Assembly (NCBI RefSeq): GCF_000350225.1
Contig: NW_005178587.1
Location: forward strand, 186,001 to 250,000
From: Chondrus crispus
Taxonomy: Eukaryota > Rhodophyta > Florideophyceae > Gigartinales > Gigartinaceae
DNA length: 64,000 nt
Reading direction: 5' to 3'
Under the pieces are notes generated by a model that did no database searches, was not told the origin of the DNA, and was given only the letters and a program-made list of their open reading frames with translations. The translations under genes were made by a program, and so were the position numbers. Positions 10,301 through 21,590 of the stretch are shown here, piece by piece; the first letter of the stretch is position 1, and each line of letters begins with the position of its first letter.

Positions 10301-11589
10301 ATGTCGGAGCAGGCTTCGCACGCAGAGACGCCGTCAGATTCTGCACAACAACCAGATCTGCGATTCATGCCCCATGCCAATGTCGCTGACCTAAACGACA
10401 AACAAAAGGGGGGTTTCGCCTCTATCCGTCACTTAGAGGCTGCAAATGTGATACATGGAGATTCTCTACTACGCATGTTTGCAGATGTGTTTCCCCCGGG
10501 CGATCTCTTCTCCAAGGAACTTTGCGAGCTTCCGGCCATCTATACCGAGTTGCGCAGCTTCCTCGATGTGCGTGGAGCAAATATGCAGCAAAAGCCATCA
10601 CGCCACATCATGATGACCTTAGCTCACAATGTGTACGAGGAGCAGGAAGATCGGCAGGCTGCTAGTGAAATTGTCTCAGAAATAATGATGGCAGGTCGAC
10701 GAATGAGGGCTGATCTCACTCAGACAGAAAACAGTCGTCGTGCTAGCTCACAGGCTCCAGTCGTCCCTAATTTTGCCGCCAGAGCTCCCGACCGGGTCGC
10801 AAACAATGTTGCCATGCGTCTCAGGGACAAGGACAAAAAATTTAGTGGCGCCCTAGGTGAGTCTTGGATGGAATTTGGCGACAAATGCATCCAAGTTTGT
10901 CGCCACTATGCTCTATCTCAAACGTAGAAGCTCCAGTACATGCAAAACTTGTTGTCTGGAGACGCAAAGCGGTTCTACCTTGACCGTGTCGATGGCTTCG
11001 CCACATTCTACCAGCAGGCTATCGACCTCATCGAGAATGAATACAAATCTCCAGTGCGACAAGCTCGAGTGAAGATCTATTTGAACAATCTTCGGATCTC
11101 GACTTTCACTGCTGAAGGACTAGACGAATCCGCTGCACTGTCAAAGATATAGAAGGTCATCACCAAACTGTCGAGGCAAGGAGCAATTTCTCATTGCGAC
11201 GACGCTCACAAGGTGGAGTTCCTTCGTAGTGCAGTCGTTGGGTCTAGATAGTCTCATGAACCGCTGAGCAGAGTGGCAACTCATAGCTTAACGGTCCAAT
11301 AGCCATATGGAGAACTCGAAGCAGCCTTGCAGCTTCAAAGAGAAGCAAAACAGGCCATGTTAAGAGAAGCTGCGACAAAGACTAAGCAACTACGTTATGA
11401 AGACGATGTGGCGAGAATCCTGTATACCGGTCAGACACGGCATGCCCGGCACCCGTCCTGAAATTGTTTTTTCTGCTGCGCCCGAAGTACGAGTATGACT
11501 TCCGGAAGCTCAAGGGCCCCTAGGCAAAGGCCGAGCTTTGCCCCGCTTAGCATTCAAGGATGTTTCAATTGCGACGACAAGTCGCATAC
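10301..11589 (+). pseudogene. copia gag, left part
   Basis: The first frame begins MSEQASHAETPSD and carries a capsid-like helical region, then SGALGESWMEFGDKCIQV, SGDAKRFYLDRVDG, and VRQARVKIYLNNLRIST. This is a known copia Gag layout found in algal and oomycete-like elements. It is a broken fossil with several breaks. It ends at the edge of an inserted LTR within the Cys/His knuckle-coding segment. Confidence 0.65.
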
Positions 11590-12703
11590 TGTGATGCAAT
11601 GCGCTGGGTAGGCGGTGGACAAGGTCGAAGACCCTCACGGCCTGGAAACAAGCAAACAAACGAAACAATCACAGCAGCCGGCGGCGCATTTCTATGGAGA
11701 GTTCGGAGCTCCCTTTCCCTTTATGCGGGCTTGCGGCCCACGGTAGCTCGAATCCCTAAAAGTGGTGGCAAAGGAAGAAACGCCCGGCCCGGGATTATAT
11801 GTGTGGTAAAGACTCGAAAAGGCAAATGCTTGACGAGTGCGGGGTGTCTAGGCAGACCGAACCCGCTAAGTCGTGAATCCAATGCTCGTGGAGCGCCTTG
11901 ATACCTTATACCCTTGATAAGGTCTTCGACGGGGACGTCGCAACGTAGCCCGTCGGGAAAGAGAAAACGTAGCAGCGCTACACCGTCGTACTGCCCGATG
12001 GCAAAGTACCAACACCGGATCGGTCGCAACCAGATTCAGATGGAACGAACGCTATCTTATATAGGAGATAAGATCTTCGTCGAAGACGTCGTCGCAACAG
12101 CCTCCGACAAAACAGACACAATAACAGCGCTATACCTTCGTTCTGCCCGATGGCAAAGTACCAACACCGGATCGGTAGCAACCAGATTACGATGGAACCA
12201 ACTCTGAGAAAAGCACCACTGGTGCACCAACACAGATGCCCGATGGCTAATGACGTCACGTTGCGGATCGCAGTCCTACAAGGTGGGACCAACTCAAGAT
12301 TAAGGGAAATAAAGGATAGGAAAATAAAGGAAAAAGAAAGGGGACCGCCAAGCTCTGAAGGATGCCGTAGGCTTAGGTAAAAGGGAGCGTCTTGGTAGAG
12401 ACGGACTTCGACCAAGGCGACATTCAACTCCGGCACCTCGGGTTACCTTTACTGACTCGTGGGTCAGAGGCCTAAGGTGTATATCGCCCCGCCGGAGCCA
12501 CTACAGTAGCTCGCGGCGCTAGATTCTAGATTTAATCTAATGTCAGCAAAATTGATGCTAACAAATTAACTAAATGAAATAAAATAATTAAAAATTAAAA
12601 CAGTGCAATTATTCATACGTGTGTCCCCCACCCCGGACTATTTGTCATATCCAATTAATTTCCTTTCCTTCCACCCCCCTGTAGAGCCCCATATTGCACT
12701 GCA
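11590..12703 (-). repeat. solo LTR of family B inserted in copia gag, with target duplication
   Basis: In minus orientation this block aligns along its length with the plus-strand LTR at 45170-46122 (for example the GACATTAGATTA...CTAGCGCCGCGAGCTACTGTAG segment). It is flanked by CATAC on both sides (11585-11589 and 12704-12708), a 5-bp target duplication. It lies inside the zinc-knuckle part of the copia gag. No internal sequence remains. Confidence 0.9.
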
Positions 12704-14517
12704 CATACCATTCGTGACTGTCCCCAACCGATCAATGCCGCTAAATCTGCCGCGAACAAACTCGGCTACTTTCAAAAGAGGAAGAACATGGGGGATCGAG
12801 CAGTACATTTAGTTCTTGCCCATCTATGCCAGCAAGTAGACGGATCCTTCTCGTCCGTGGCACAGGAAGGCGAAGAAGAAGAAGACGTTTTGGAAGAGGA
12901 AACTGATCGAGAGATTTTTGAGTGCATCCTGAGGGAATCCAATGAGCACGAGGTCAACTTTACTTCACAACGTGAGGTCCAAATCGATGAAATGAACTAC
13001 TAAATACCCATCCCAGCGCCTAAGTCGTCAAGACGAAGACGAAGATGGTTTGTCTTCGTGGTGTACGACGGAGAGGAAGCTTCAATACTAAAATGCGAAC
13101 ACAGATCTGGCGGTATCGCGGCTGTCGAATTCCTATGTGCATGTATTGGTACAGGAGCTCAAAAATCGGTTTTTGGTAAGCAACAAGCCCTGGCTTACTT
13201 CAGTTACATTCGAGAGGAGTTCGAACCAACACGCAAAATCGCCCTGCCAGGCTCAAGTTTGGTAATCGTCAACACGTGGGTCGTGGTTGTGTTCAGATAA
13301 AGATACCCATCAACGAGAGTCACGTTCTGTGCCCTTGAATCGAAGTGGTAGACGTGGATGTCCCGCTCCTTCTTGGATAAGACTTTTTAGACGAGTATAA
13401 GATGAATGTCGATGCAGCAAACGATATGCTCGAGTCTAAGAGTCACTTTTGGTCATTGCCTCTCACGAGAAAGTTGGGACATCTCTACCTGGAATGGGAC
13501 TACGACACCCGGTGTCGACGTGAAGAGGGGCCCTCTTCACGTCCGAAGAACTACGAAAGCTGCACAACCATTTCTTTCATCCGGAATCTGGGCGACTCTA
13601 CTCCATGCTGAAGCGAGCTGACAACTCTAAAAACGACTCCCTCCGACCTCAAGGAATTGGAGAGGATCGCATCGGAATGCAGCGTCTGCCAAAGAAAAAT
13701 TGCTGCTCCTAGTCGTTTTCGGACCGTGCTGCCTCCAGAAGATGTAGTAGTCAATGGGTGCGTGTGTATGGATATCATGTTCTTAGACGGGACGGCAGTC
13801 CTAAATATGGTGAACAAGGATACGAAATTTAGTGCAGCTGCATTTCTTCCCGAACAAACCGCCGACAAAGTGTGGAATACTTATATCTCATGCAGTGGGT
13901 TGTCCCTTACATCGGACATACGCTTGAGATCCATGCCGATCAAGGACCTCAGTTTAGTTGAAGGAGATTACTTTCATATACAAGTATGGCTGGGATTAAA
14001 CTGCGCTTATCTGGCGTCGAGAGCCATAACAGCTTGGGCGTAGGAGAACGGTATTACCACCTCTTACGACGTGTCTTCGGGAAGGTATGAGCTACTGACT
14101 CGGATATACCATTGAAGGACGTACTAGGGCTCGCAACAATGGCCATGAATGATACTGCTGGTCCCAAAAGGACTAGTTCCAAGCTTACTCGTCTTCGGTG
14201 TTATGCCACGAACCCTCCTTGCAGGGTTTGATCAGCTACCCGGTCAAGTTCAAAAGATGAAGGCAATGCAGGTGGGGCGAAAAGAGATGTCCAAGGAGAT
14301 TGCTCAGAATCGTCTTACGACAGCACTAAAATCAATGGTGCCCGCCGCCGCAAACCATGACATTGGAATCGGCTCCGAAGTCTTAGTTTACAAAGAACCG
14401 CCACTAAACAAATGGATCGGGCCATTCCGTGTCCTTGACATGAAGGGAATGGCTGTGTTTGTTGAGACCGAGGGTCGCACCAAACAGTTGTCTGTCGACA
14501 AGGTAAAGGTTTACTGA
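12704..14517 (+). pseudogene. copia gag end, protease and integrase region
   Basis: Right of the inserted LTR the coding sense resumes in gag. An acidic region follows (about 12880-12960), then a weak protease-like stretch. Integrase segments include the zinc-binding HFFHPESGRLYSML (about 13567) with a C-x2-C near 13675, and core-like VCMDIMFLDGTAV (about 13760-13800). The last frame, 14149-14517, is the integrase C-terminal region. It is a broken fossil with several breaks. Confidence 0.6.
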
Positions 14518-14559
14518 CGTCCAAGGGCGGATGAGCTTCCGGATCCGGAAGGGCTTCCG

Positions 14560-16227
14560 GTGTCTCCCGGAACCGATAACTACCGAAGGAGACGCTTATC
14601 ACCACAAGAAGCGTCAGACGCTCGGCTAGACTCCTTAAGAGACCCGCTGCAAGATTTATTCTCAACCCGGTCTGGCGAAAACGCCATATCGTCAGATGGG
14701 TTCTTCATGGACAGTATAGTCCATACTACAGAGATAATTGGACCATCTGATCCCCGCAGTGAAAATCATGCGTTATTGATAGCTAAGAAGAAAGAAATAC
14801 AAGGGCTTGAAGAATGGAGTCTGGGAGAAGATCCCGAAAGTTTCACTAGCCGGAAACGCCAACATACTTGGAGGCCGATGTGTCTTCACCCGGGAAAAGC
14901 CGTCACAAAAGACGAAACTCCAAAGGCTCGTTTCGTTGTACAGGGTTTCTCTGATAGAGAGAAAGATTTCATTATCCAGAAAGTTACGTCACTCAGACAG
15001 AGCTCGGTGCGCATTATAACGTCTTTCGCTGCATCGATAGGATACCGCGTATTTAGCCACGAGGTCACTCAGGCTTATACGCAGAGCGACGATTGTCTTT
15101 CCCGTGAGCTTTTTATTCAACCAAAGCCAAAGGATGCACCACTCTTTTCTCTCTCTGGAGGCGAGACACTGAAATTGGTGAAGCCGATCTACGGAACAAC
15201 AGCTGCAGGTGATTACTGGAATGTGACTGTTGATCGTCACGCCAAGAATGATCTAGGTGTGGAATCGATGACCGGAGATTCTTCACTCTATGTTAAGCCC
15301 GGGCAAGGAAGAGAAGCAGAAGGCCCAATGGGCATGTTTGTCGATGATGAACTGCTGTGTGGAAATACAAAATTCCAGCGTCTAACCAACGCTACTCTAG
15401 AACGGTTCGACTCCAGAAAGTGGGATAACGTGGAATTTTACGGTTTGAAAATCAGAACGATACCTGGAGATGGCATTCTGATCGACCAACCGGACCACAT
15501 CCACATGATAAAGTTATTGCCGGACGATGCCTCGTTTGAAGAGTTTCGTAGCTCTCGTTCTGCACTTGCCTGGATCACTCATGCAAGGTTGGACATAGCT
15601 TGCTACGTTAACAAGGCTGCACAAGTCACAGAAGCATCTTTTGATCAGCAAAAGGTCAAGGAATTTAATAGCTGCATCAAGTGCATGAAGAAAAATCAAT
15701 TTCCATTGCGTTTCGGACCGTTAAACACAAACATGTTGCAGATACGGGAACATGAAGATGCCGCGTTTGGAACAAAATTGGATTGTAGATCTCAACTGGG
15801 ATTCGTGATTTTACTCTGTGTTGCCTCCGATTCTTCCCATGTCATTGCGTTTTCTAACAAAAAGTCAAGAACGATTGTACGATGGAGAATGGGAGGAGAA
15901 ATATTTGCTCTAGCAGACGGGTGGGATCGAGCTTTTATGCTTCAACATGATTTAGAAGCAATTTACTCGAAACGAATTCCCTTGTATGTATTCACCGACA
16001 CTAAGCAGGTCTTAAATACAATCACGAAGGTATCAAAGACCATAGAAAGGCGATTATTCATCGATATCGCTGCTGCCCGTCAGGCCTACAACCGCCATGA
16101 GATCTCAAACATCGGCCTGGTGGCGTCGGAGGACATGATTGCCGATCGTATAACGAAGACTAAATCTAGGTCATCTTTAATGGAACTGCTCAAGTTTGGG
16201 AAGAATGTACTCAAGGTGAAGCAATGA
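14560..16227 (+). CDS. copia reverse transcriptase / RNase H frame (fossil element)
   Basis: An open frame of 555 codons with the RVT_2 family layout: ARFVVQGFSDREKD (about residue 127), the catalytic MFVDDELLCG (the Y/FVDD box, about residue 262), and an RNase H part (HVIAFSNKKSRTIVRWRMG, about 425-445; TDTKQVLNTI, about 480). The frame ends a short distance before the LTR at 16362, as usual in copia elements. It is unusually well kept compared with the rest of this element, which is broken. Confidence 0.85.
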   Translation: MSPGTDNYRRRRLSPQEASDARLDSLRDPLQDLFSTRSGENAISSDGFFMDSIVHTTEIIGPSDPRSENHALLIAKKKEIQGLEEWSLGEDPESFTSRKRQHTWRPMCLHPGKAVTKDETPKARFVVQGFSDREKDFIIQKVTSLRQSSVRIITSFAASIGYRVFSHEVTQAYTQSDDCLSRELFIQPKPKDAPLFSLSGGETLKLVKPIYGTTAAGDYWNVTVDRHAKNDLGVESMTGDSSLYVKPGQGREAEGPMGMFVDDELLCGNTKFQRLTNATLERFDSRKWDNVEFYGLKIRTIPGDGILIDQPDHIHMIKLLPDDASFEEFRSSRSALAWITHARLDIACYVNKAAQVTEASFDQQKVKEFNSCIKCMKKNQFPLRFGPLNTNMLQIREHEDAAFGTKLDCRSQLGFVILLCVASDSSHVIAFSNKKSRTIVRWRMGGEIFALADGWDRAFMLQHDLEAIYSKRIPLYVFTDTKQVLNTITKVSKTIERRLFIDIAAARQAYNRHEISNIGLVASEDMIADRITKTKSRSSLMELLKFGKNVLKVKQ

Positions 16228-16361
16228 ATCATCAGAAACTGATGCTTCGCATCACGAACTTATCCTTCTAGTACTGTTTAGATATGTTGCAACGAACTTC
16301 CACCTCCTGCTGCAAAAGTTCCGTTTGAAGTATCTTGTTCCACATTTGGAGAAAGTGCTAG

Positions 16362-16560
16362 TGTGAATCCTGCCGGTGGCATTGCCTGAATGCAACAGTA
16401 TGACTACATATACACGCAATCCGCGTGTGTGGTGAGAACAAGACACTACATTTTTTAGTATATAAGGCCAGGTGGTTTTCGATTAGCGAGGGTCGGCAGA
16501 AGTTTTTACGTACGAACAAAACGGACAGTACCCTTTCGAGTTGTCCGCGACTCGGGTACA
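16362..16560 (+). repeat. 199-bp LTR (family E), 3' LTR of the copia element
   Basis: It starts TGTGAATCCTGCC and ends CTCGGGTACA, 134 bp after the end of the reverse-transcriptase frame and just after a purine-rich GGAGAAAG stretch that may be the plus-strand primer. It is very similar to 7951-8149. It contains a TATATAAGG box (near 16461). Confidence 0.75.
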
Positions 16561-16909
16561 GTAGAACACATCCGGAAGTATGAGGCTCCCACATTAAGAT
16601 GTGGATATTTCTCAAAGACCTAGGAGTTACCAATAGTATTTGGTAGGTACTGTGTGCACCAAACAACTCCGCAAATACGTGGGGTATTCCAGGAATATCC
16701 CATATGCTAATAATAGGTCTTTCTTGCAATGACTCGCGAACTACGCAAAGACGAGGTTGTTGAGTCATGTCATATTGACATCAGTAGAGACTGACACGTA
16801 CACGGCGCAACTGCAAACGGAGCAATCAGCGAGCACAATTGGTAGTCATTTATTTTTATTGCTTCGAATGATTCATTACAGAAAAATCCATAACAGAGCA
16901 GACACTGCC
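16561..16909. other. intergenic stretch, no gene seen
   Basis: AT-rich DNA between the copia LTR and the 3' end of Harbinger copy 2. It may hold that transposon's 3' terminus, but I found no matching inverted repeat on the other side of the gene. Confidence 0.35.
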
Positions 16910-18224
16910 TCAAATGTCTGCATCCAGGTCGCGATCCGGGACTCTGGTGTTGTGCATCTGCAATGACATTCTCCTTGCGCGCTTACGCCGATAGCGATCC
17001 TGGGACTGTCGCCGACGCTCGACCTGCTGCACACCAATGTGGGTCTGGCGGTTCTTGATACGTTGATAGCGTTCAAGGTCTTCTTGGCGCAGAGGATGCC
17101 AATTGATATGGAGGTTAGTTAACCCAGCGCAGAATCGAAAAACAGTGTCGTAGCTTCCTTCCGCCCACTTCCATTTGCTAGACACAACATTCCACAATCC
17201 ACTCGCCCTACCAAAGTAGTTTTCAATTATTATCCTATCAGGTGAAATTTTCCTATTGAACCGCTCGTCTTCTACAGAAAGACAAGCATTCGGTAGTTTT
17301 TTCTTGGGGCTGATCAGGCGAACAATCTCTGCCCCGCCTTGGTACCCCTTATGAGCCAACTGTGCCCACTGCGTGGGATAATCGCCTGCCATCAATCCTA
17401 GATATGTCAACTCCCTCTCACTTCTCGCCTTTTTCAAATTCGCCTTATGAAATTGTTGGTTTTCCTTGAATATCTCCAGGTTAGAAACTGACCCTGGGAA
17501 ATGCTCTGTGCACCCGAGAGCTAGCCCATTTGGGAGTACTGATACCTCAATCTTGTAGCCGTAGAGTTTGTGCTTCCCGGAGAAATATTTCTTCCCCTCC
17601 TACATGTTTCCACTAGGTCGATTACACATTTGGAAGGTCACATCGGTAGCATATCGGGCGAAAGAAAAATGCTTGAAAAGGAACTTCTCCTTGATCATTT
17701 CTGTCATAGAGTATAGCTCAGCGTTGGTTCGACTAGTGTCTCATACACATGGGGGAAAGCATGTTGACAAAGCGCATAATCAGCCTCTCGAATGTTGGGC
17801 TGTTTAAAGAAAATAAATTCGCCATCATATCCCACTGCCCCCCATGCTTCATGGTCGCCAACGTCATGAACAAGACGTCTTTTCCTGAATGCGGCGACTT
17901 ACGCCCTCGCCCACAGTTGTAGTTTGCGGTGATGAATTCCCTGTAGTTGGTCCATATGATCTGAAACTCAGTCGGATCAAAATTTATCATACTAACGATT
18001 GCCCTCCCTCCCCCGCGTTCGTAGAAGCGATCGAAAATTGGGCATTCTGAGTCGTTCTCCTCATCGGTGTCGGAGAGATCAGGTTCAATGGGAAACTGTT
18101 CGAGCTCATTTTGCCGCTCAGCGGCAGCATCGGCAAGAATTTGCAGTGCGTTGGTGGCATCAGCAGACGAGAAGTTCTGCATAATTGGGTGGGAGATGAG
18201 CTTTGAGGCTTGTGAAAGGAGCAA
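16910..18224 (-). pseudogene. Harbinger/IS5-like transposase, copy 2
   Basis: The minus-strand frame starts at 18224. The start at MQNFSSADATNALQIL (about 18180) is the better match to the other copies. The N-terminal part runs to 17733; the frame must then change near 17740, and a TAG lies soon after the first catalytic segment YATDVTF (about 17640). The second catalytic position reads GSVSNLEIF, with Asn in place of the catalytic Asp. The third is intact (DRIIIENYFGR, about 17230). The C-terminal part is open (16910-17437) and ends in a basic tail. It is dead by frameshift, stop and loss of a catalytic residue. Confidence 0.8.
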
Positions 18225-18400
18225 GGGGAGGTAAGGTGCAGGTGCAGGAAAGGGGGAGATGGAGGGAAAGGGGAATTGGAAGGAAAGGGCAGGTGCAGGA
18301 AAGGGGGAGGCTGAGGGAAGGGGGAGGTGTAGGGAAAGGGCAGGTACAAGGAGTGGGGGCAGCGGAGGGAACGTGCAAAGTGGGGGATATGGGATTCATC
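18225..18400. repeat. purine-rich minisatellite-like repeat
   Basis: The top strand carries repeated variants of GGTGCAGGAAAGGGGGAG. Units recur at about 18236, 18290 and 18330 with imperfect spacing. It is immediately upstream of the start of transposase copy 2, so it may be subterminal repeat of that transposon or promoter-proximal low-complexity DNA. Confidence 0.5.
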
Positions 18401-18740
18401 GCTCTGCAGCATGCAAAGGGGATTTATGTATTGCCGAAAGACTTTAGCATTACGGCAAAGCCTCGGTCAGGTAATGGAGTGAATTTGCGCTGCGCAACGA
18501 CGTGGATCTCTTGAAGTTACCACGTAACTGTGCTATTGTTGCCCCTTGCTGTAGAACAGCTGTGAATTGCAATATCTTGCTGTAAATGTTTATTGTCCGG
18601 AACGTATCCGATTGTGGATCGATTTTATTGATAATGATTGGCTCTTTCAGCTAATCCCCCATATTTACGTGAAAGGCCTAATGAAAGCAAATTTATGAAA
18701 GCGATGATGCTTTGCGTATAACAGCATGCTAACACACTAT
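18401..18740. other. intergenic stretch, no gene seen
   Basis: About 340 bp between Harbinger copies 2 and 3 with no coding frame, RNA gene or clear inverted repeat that I can support. Confidence 0.35.
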
Positions 18741-20003
18741 TTACTCTGGGCTTTCAGTAGTTTGATTTGTGCGGAACCTCATATTAACACGTCTACGCCT
18801 TTTCTCACGATATTTCGCCTGTACGCGTCTGCGTTTTTCGATTTGAGTTGTACCAATCTTGTACCAACGATTGGTAATCTTATGGTACAGACGTCCGTCA
18901 TCTGCCCTAAGGAGATTCCACCGAATATGCCAGTTCGTCAGCTCCATGCACAACATGAATATAGAATTATATATTTTCTCTGACCATTTCCATTTTGACC
19001 CCACAACGTTCCAAATGCCCGACATCCTCCCAAAATAATTTTCCACCAGCACACGGTCGCTTGAAATATGTCGATTCTCTGCAACTTGTGCTGGTGACAG
19101 AACACCATTACGCGGCTTCTTAGTCGGATAGATAGCACGACAAAAAATCCTTAGAACCTTGATAGCCTTTGTCTAATAAAATCCCCCATGTATGTGGAAA
19201 TTCGTCTTCCATCGGACCATCATCCTCCAGCTCCAATTCATCAGCATGCTTTTCAATTGCTCCTTGTGAAAGTGTCGCATGTCCTGAAAAATGCAAAAAT
19301 CAGATACAGAACCAGGCTCGTGGGCACTACAGCCAATTGCCATCCCATTTAGCGGAACGGATGCGTCAATTTTGTATCCATACAAGCCATGTTTCTTGCT
19401 AAAGTACAGCTTACTCTCGCTCAAGTTCCTGTTTAGGCAATTTGATGGCTGGAATGTCACCTCGGTGACGTAGCGGGCCATCGGATAGTTGCGAAACAAA
19501 GCGTTGGTATCGACCATCTTTTTCATACTTCATTTTCTGGCTTGATGGGAAACGTAATGCTCGTATATTGGTCCGGATATTATTGCGACAAACTTTAGAA
19601 TGATGTGTTCAAATGTTGCCGCCTTCATATCGAACATCTTTCCCATGAAATCCCACTGCGATCCATGCTTCAAGATGGCTAGTGTCATGAACAGCACATC
19701 CTTGGCGGTCTTGTCACATTTCCGTCCTCGTCCGACATTATATTCGGACATTATGTGCCCCTTAAACGCCTCCCAAACCCCTTCAAATTGTATTGGGGAG
19801 AAGTTAGTCATCTCCCTGATACTTTCTGCCCCGCCCTGATCATAGAAAGTGTCCATGATGGGACACTCAGAACTGTTTTCTTCGTCAGTGTCCTCTTGGA
19901 GCGGTTGAGACAGCTGTACCTCGAGTTCATTCTCTCTCTCTACCGCTGCATCTGCGAGTAGAGAGAGGACAGTAGCTGCGTTAGTTGAAGTAAAGGGAGA
20001 CAT
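18741..20003 (-). pseudogene. Harbinger/IS5-like transposase, copy 3
   Basis: The minus-strand start at 20003 gives MSPFTSTNAATVLSLLADAA, matching the other copies. The frame holds to 19530, where a single stop (19527-19529) separates it from the continuation in the same frame to 19173. The first catalytic segment reads RYVTEVTF (Glu in place of Asp). The second, GSVSDFCIF, keeps its Asp. A frame change below 19173 is needed to reach VENYFGRMSGIWNVV (18990-19050, Glu intact) and the basic C-terminus ending near 18741. It is a tandem neighbour of copy 2 in the same orientation, clearly diverged from it. Confidence 0.8.
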
Positions 20004-20307
20004 GGGGAAGGGCTTTTGATGCGGTGGGTGTACTTTGAAGAAGACCTCTGTTCTTCCGAAGTTACCGTATCGTTTTGGAAAAGGGCGGGGGACTTCCTAA
20101 AAGACGGCGCATTTTGGATATTACGGAAAGCGCTCAATTTGACTTCGTAATCTCAATTCACATTGCTTGCAATCCAAAATATTTATAATTTGATAAATGG
20201 TTGAGTATGTTGGCAATGACAATGCCAATACCGTATCTGCGCAGGTGCGTACAGTATACAGTTCGTAAATGCGCATGCCCATTCTATTTGCACAAGTGGC
20301 CTACTAG

Positions 20308-20372
20308 GTAAAGTATCTGCCGGCCGTGGGCAGATTTTCTACAGAACCCTGTTCCAAGTGGCGATTTCCACA
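20308..20372. repeat. 65-bp block shared with 8150-8214
   Basis: Second copy of the block described at 8150. It lies about 300 bp upstream of the start of transposase copy 3, in inverted order relative to the gene when compared with copy 1, as a terminal inverted repeat would be. Confidence 0.5.
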
Positions 20373-21590
20373 GCTTCTAAGCCCTATTGTTGGCGTAAAT
20401 GTCTTGTTCGTGCCTCGCGAGACCATCCTTACGAGACTCATGATGTGCCAACACCGCAGCAACAATCCGCACTCACGACCTCTCTTTCGACGCATGTACG
20501 AAATTACTCCAAAATTCACTGTTAGGAGGAAATTTGCCCTAACCAAGCTGTGGGCCCGTGAATGTATAGTTGTCTCGCGATAAATGGTACCCCCTGATAA
20601 AAGAAAACTCTTGTCAGTGTTGTTAATTAGACAGAACTTTAACAGATCCCCCACATTTGGAGTACAGTACCCAATTTTATTGAAAACATATCTCGTTCCG
20701 CTCTCGAAAGCGAAACCGACCTATTCCATCAATGCAGAGAGGCATTCCATCCCCATGGCCACATAGAACCCGTATAAAAGAAGTCGCACCTGCCGATTGC
20801 CCCAAGCCTTGACAAAGCACACCCAAAAATTGCTTCCCCATTCCAATCCACCTCCCTCTATCCCCATACCGCAACGCCATGCGTCGGAATATGATCCTGT
20901 TGCAAAAGAAAAATGTTGACGAAAAAGACGGCGAAACATGGAGAAAATGCTTCACAGTGCGGACTCGCCACCTAGGGGATGGAACAAATTGAAGGTTCCC
21001 TGCTTTCCCAGCAAGGAACCAATGTCACGACTATATGCGCAGGCAGATGCCATTGGCAACAAGCCCTATCGCCGCGTCTCAAATCAGAAAAGGAACAAAA
21101 AAGGAAAAATCATTTCCTTGAAGAGGGGCATTCCGAATGGATTTGTGCGCAACAAGTGCGCAGTGTGAATAGGAACGGCCCGGCATTACTAATGTCTCGG
21201 GCAGTATGCGTCTATCGCATTTCTACTCACCGCCTACACCACCTTGCATGCAGACATCACCGAGCTGAAAGACAGGCCGATCCATGAAAACGTCGTCGCA
21301 GCACGCGGGCTTGCTCCAACGCGAAATCAAGGGCCTCTGAAGCTTATAGTGAAGTCCCTCGATGAGCTGCAGACAAAGTCGGACAATCCAAAACTGAGAC
21401 TCAGTGCGTGCGCCTCTGCAGTGGGAGATAGAGAAGTCCTAGAGAAGCGCAAGCAAGATGTGGGCCGCCTTCACAATCGTATTCTACAAGAAAGCGCGGG
21501 CATCGATACTCGGGCTACGTGCGCGGCCGTCGAGTCGATCAGACGAGGCACGGGTGATCTGTTCAGTCCGTCAAAAAGAGCCGAACATTA
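20373..21590. other. stretch with short unassigned frames
   Basis: Plus-strand frames at 20979-21287 and 21244-21591 overlap and are moderately charged, but I recognise no domain. The second has a short coiled-coil-like segment (REVLEKRKQDVGRLHNRIL, near 21430). They may belong to a decayed gene. The TTA at 21588-21590 is the left target duplication of the MITE that follows. Confidence 0.3.

Larger units (their letters stand above)
10222..16361 (+). mobile_element. broken Ty1/copia element (gag, integrase, RT-RNase H)
   Basis: Parts in order: gag from 10301; a gag zinc-knuckle region split by a solo LTR (11590-12703); a protease region (about 12780-13400, weak); an integrase region (about 13400-14517, with an HHCC-like segment near 13540-13690); and reverse transcriptase with RNase H (14560-16227). 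The gag-integrase-RT order is that of Ty1/copia. It is a fossil with several breaks in gag and integrase. A 199-bp LTR follows at 16362. The expected matching 5' LTR is not seen; an unrelated LTR-like block lies there instead. Confidence 0.8.
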
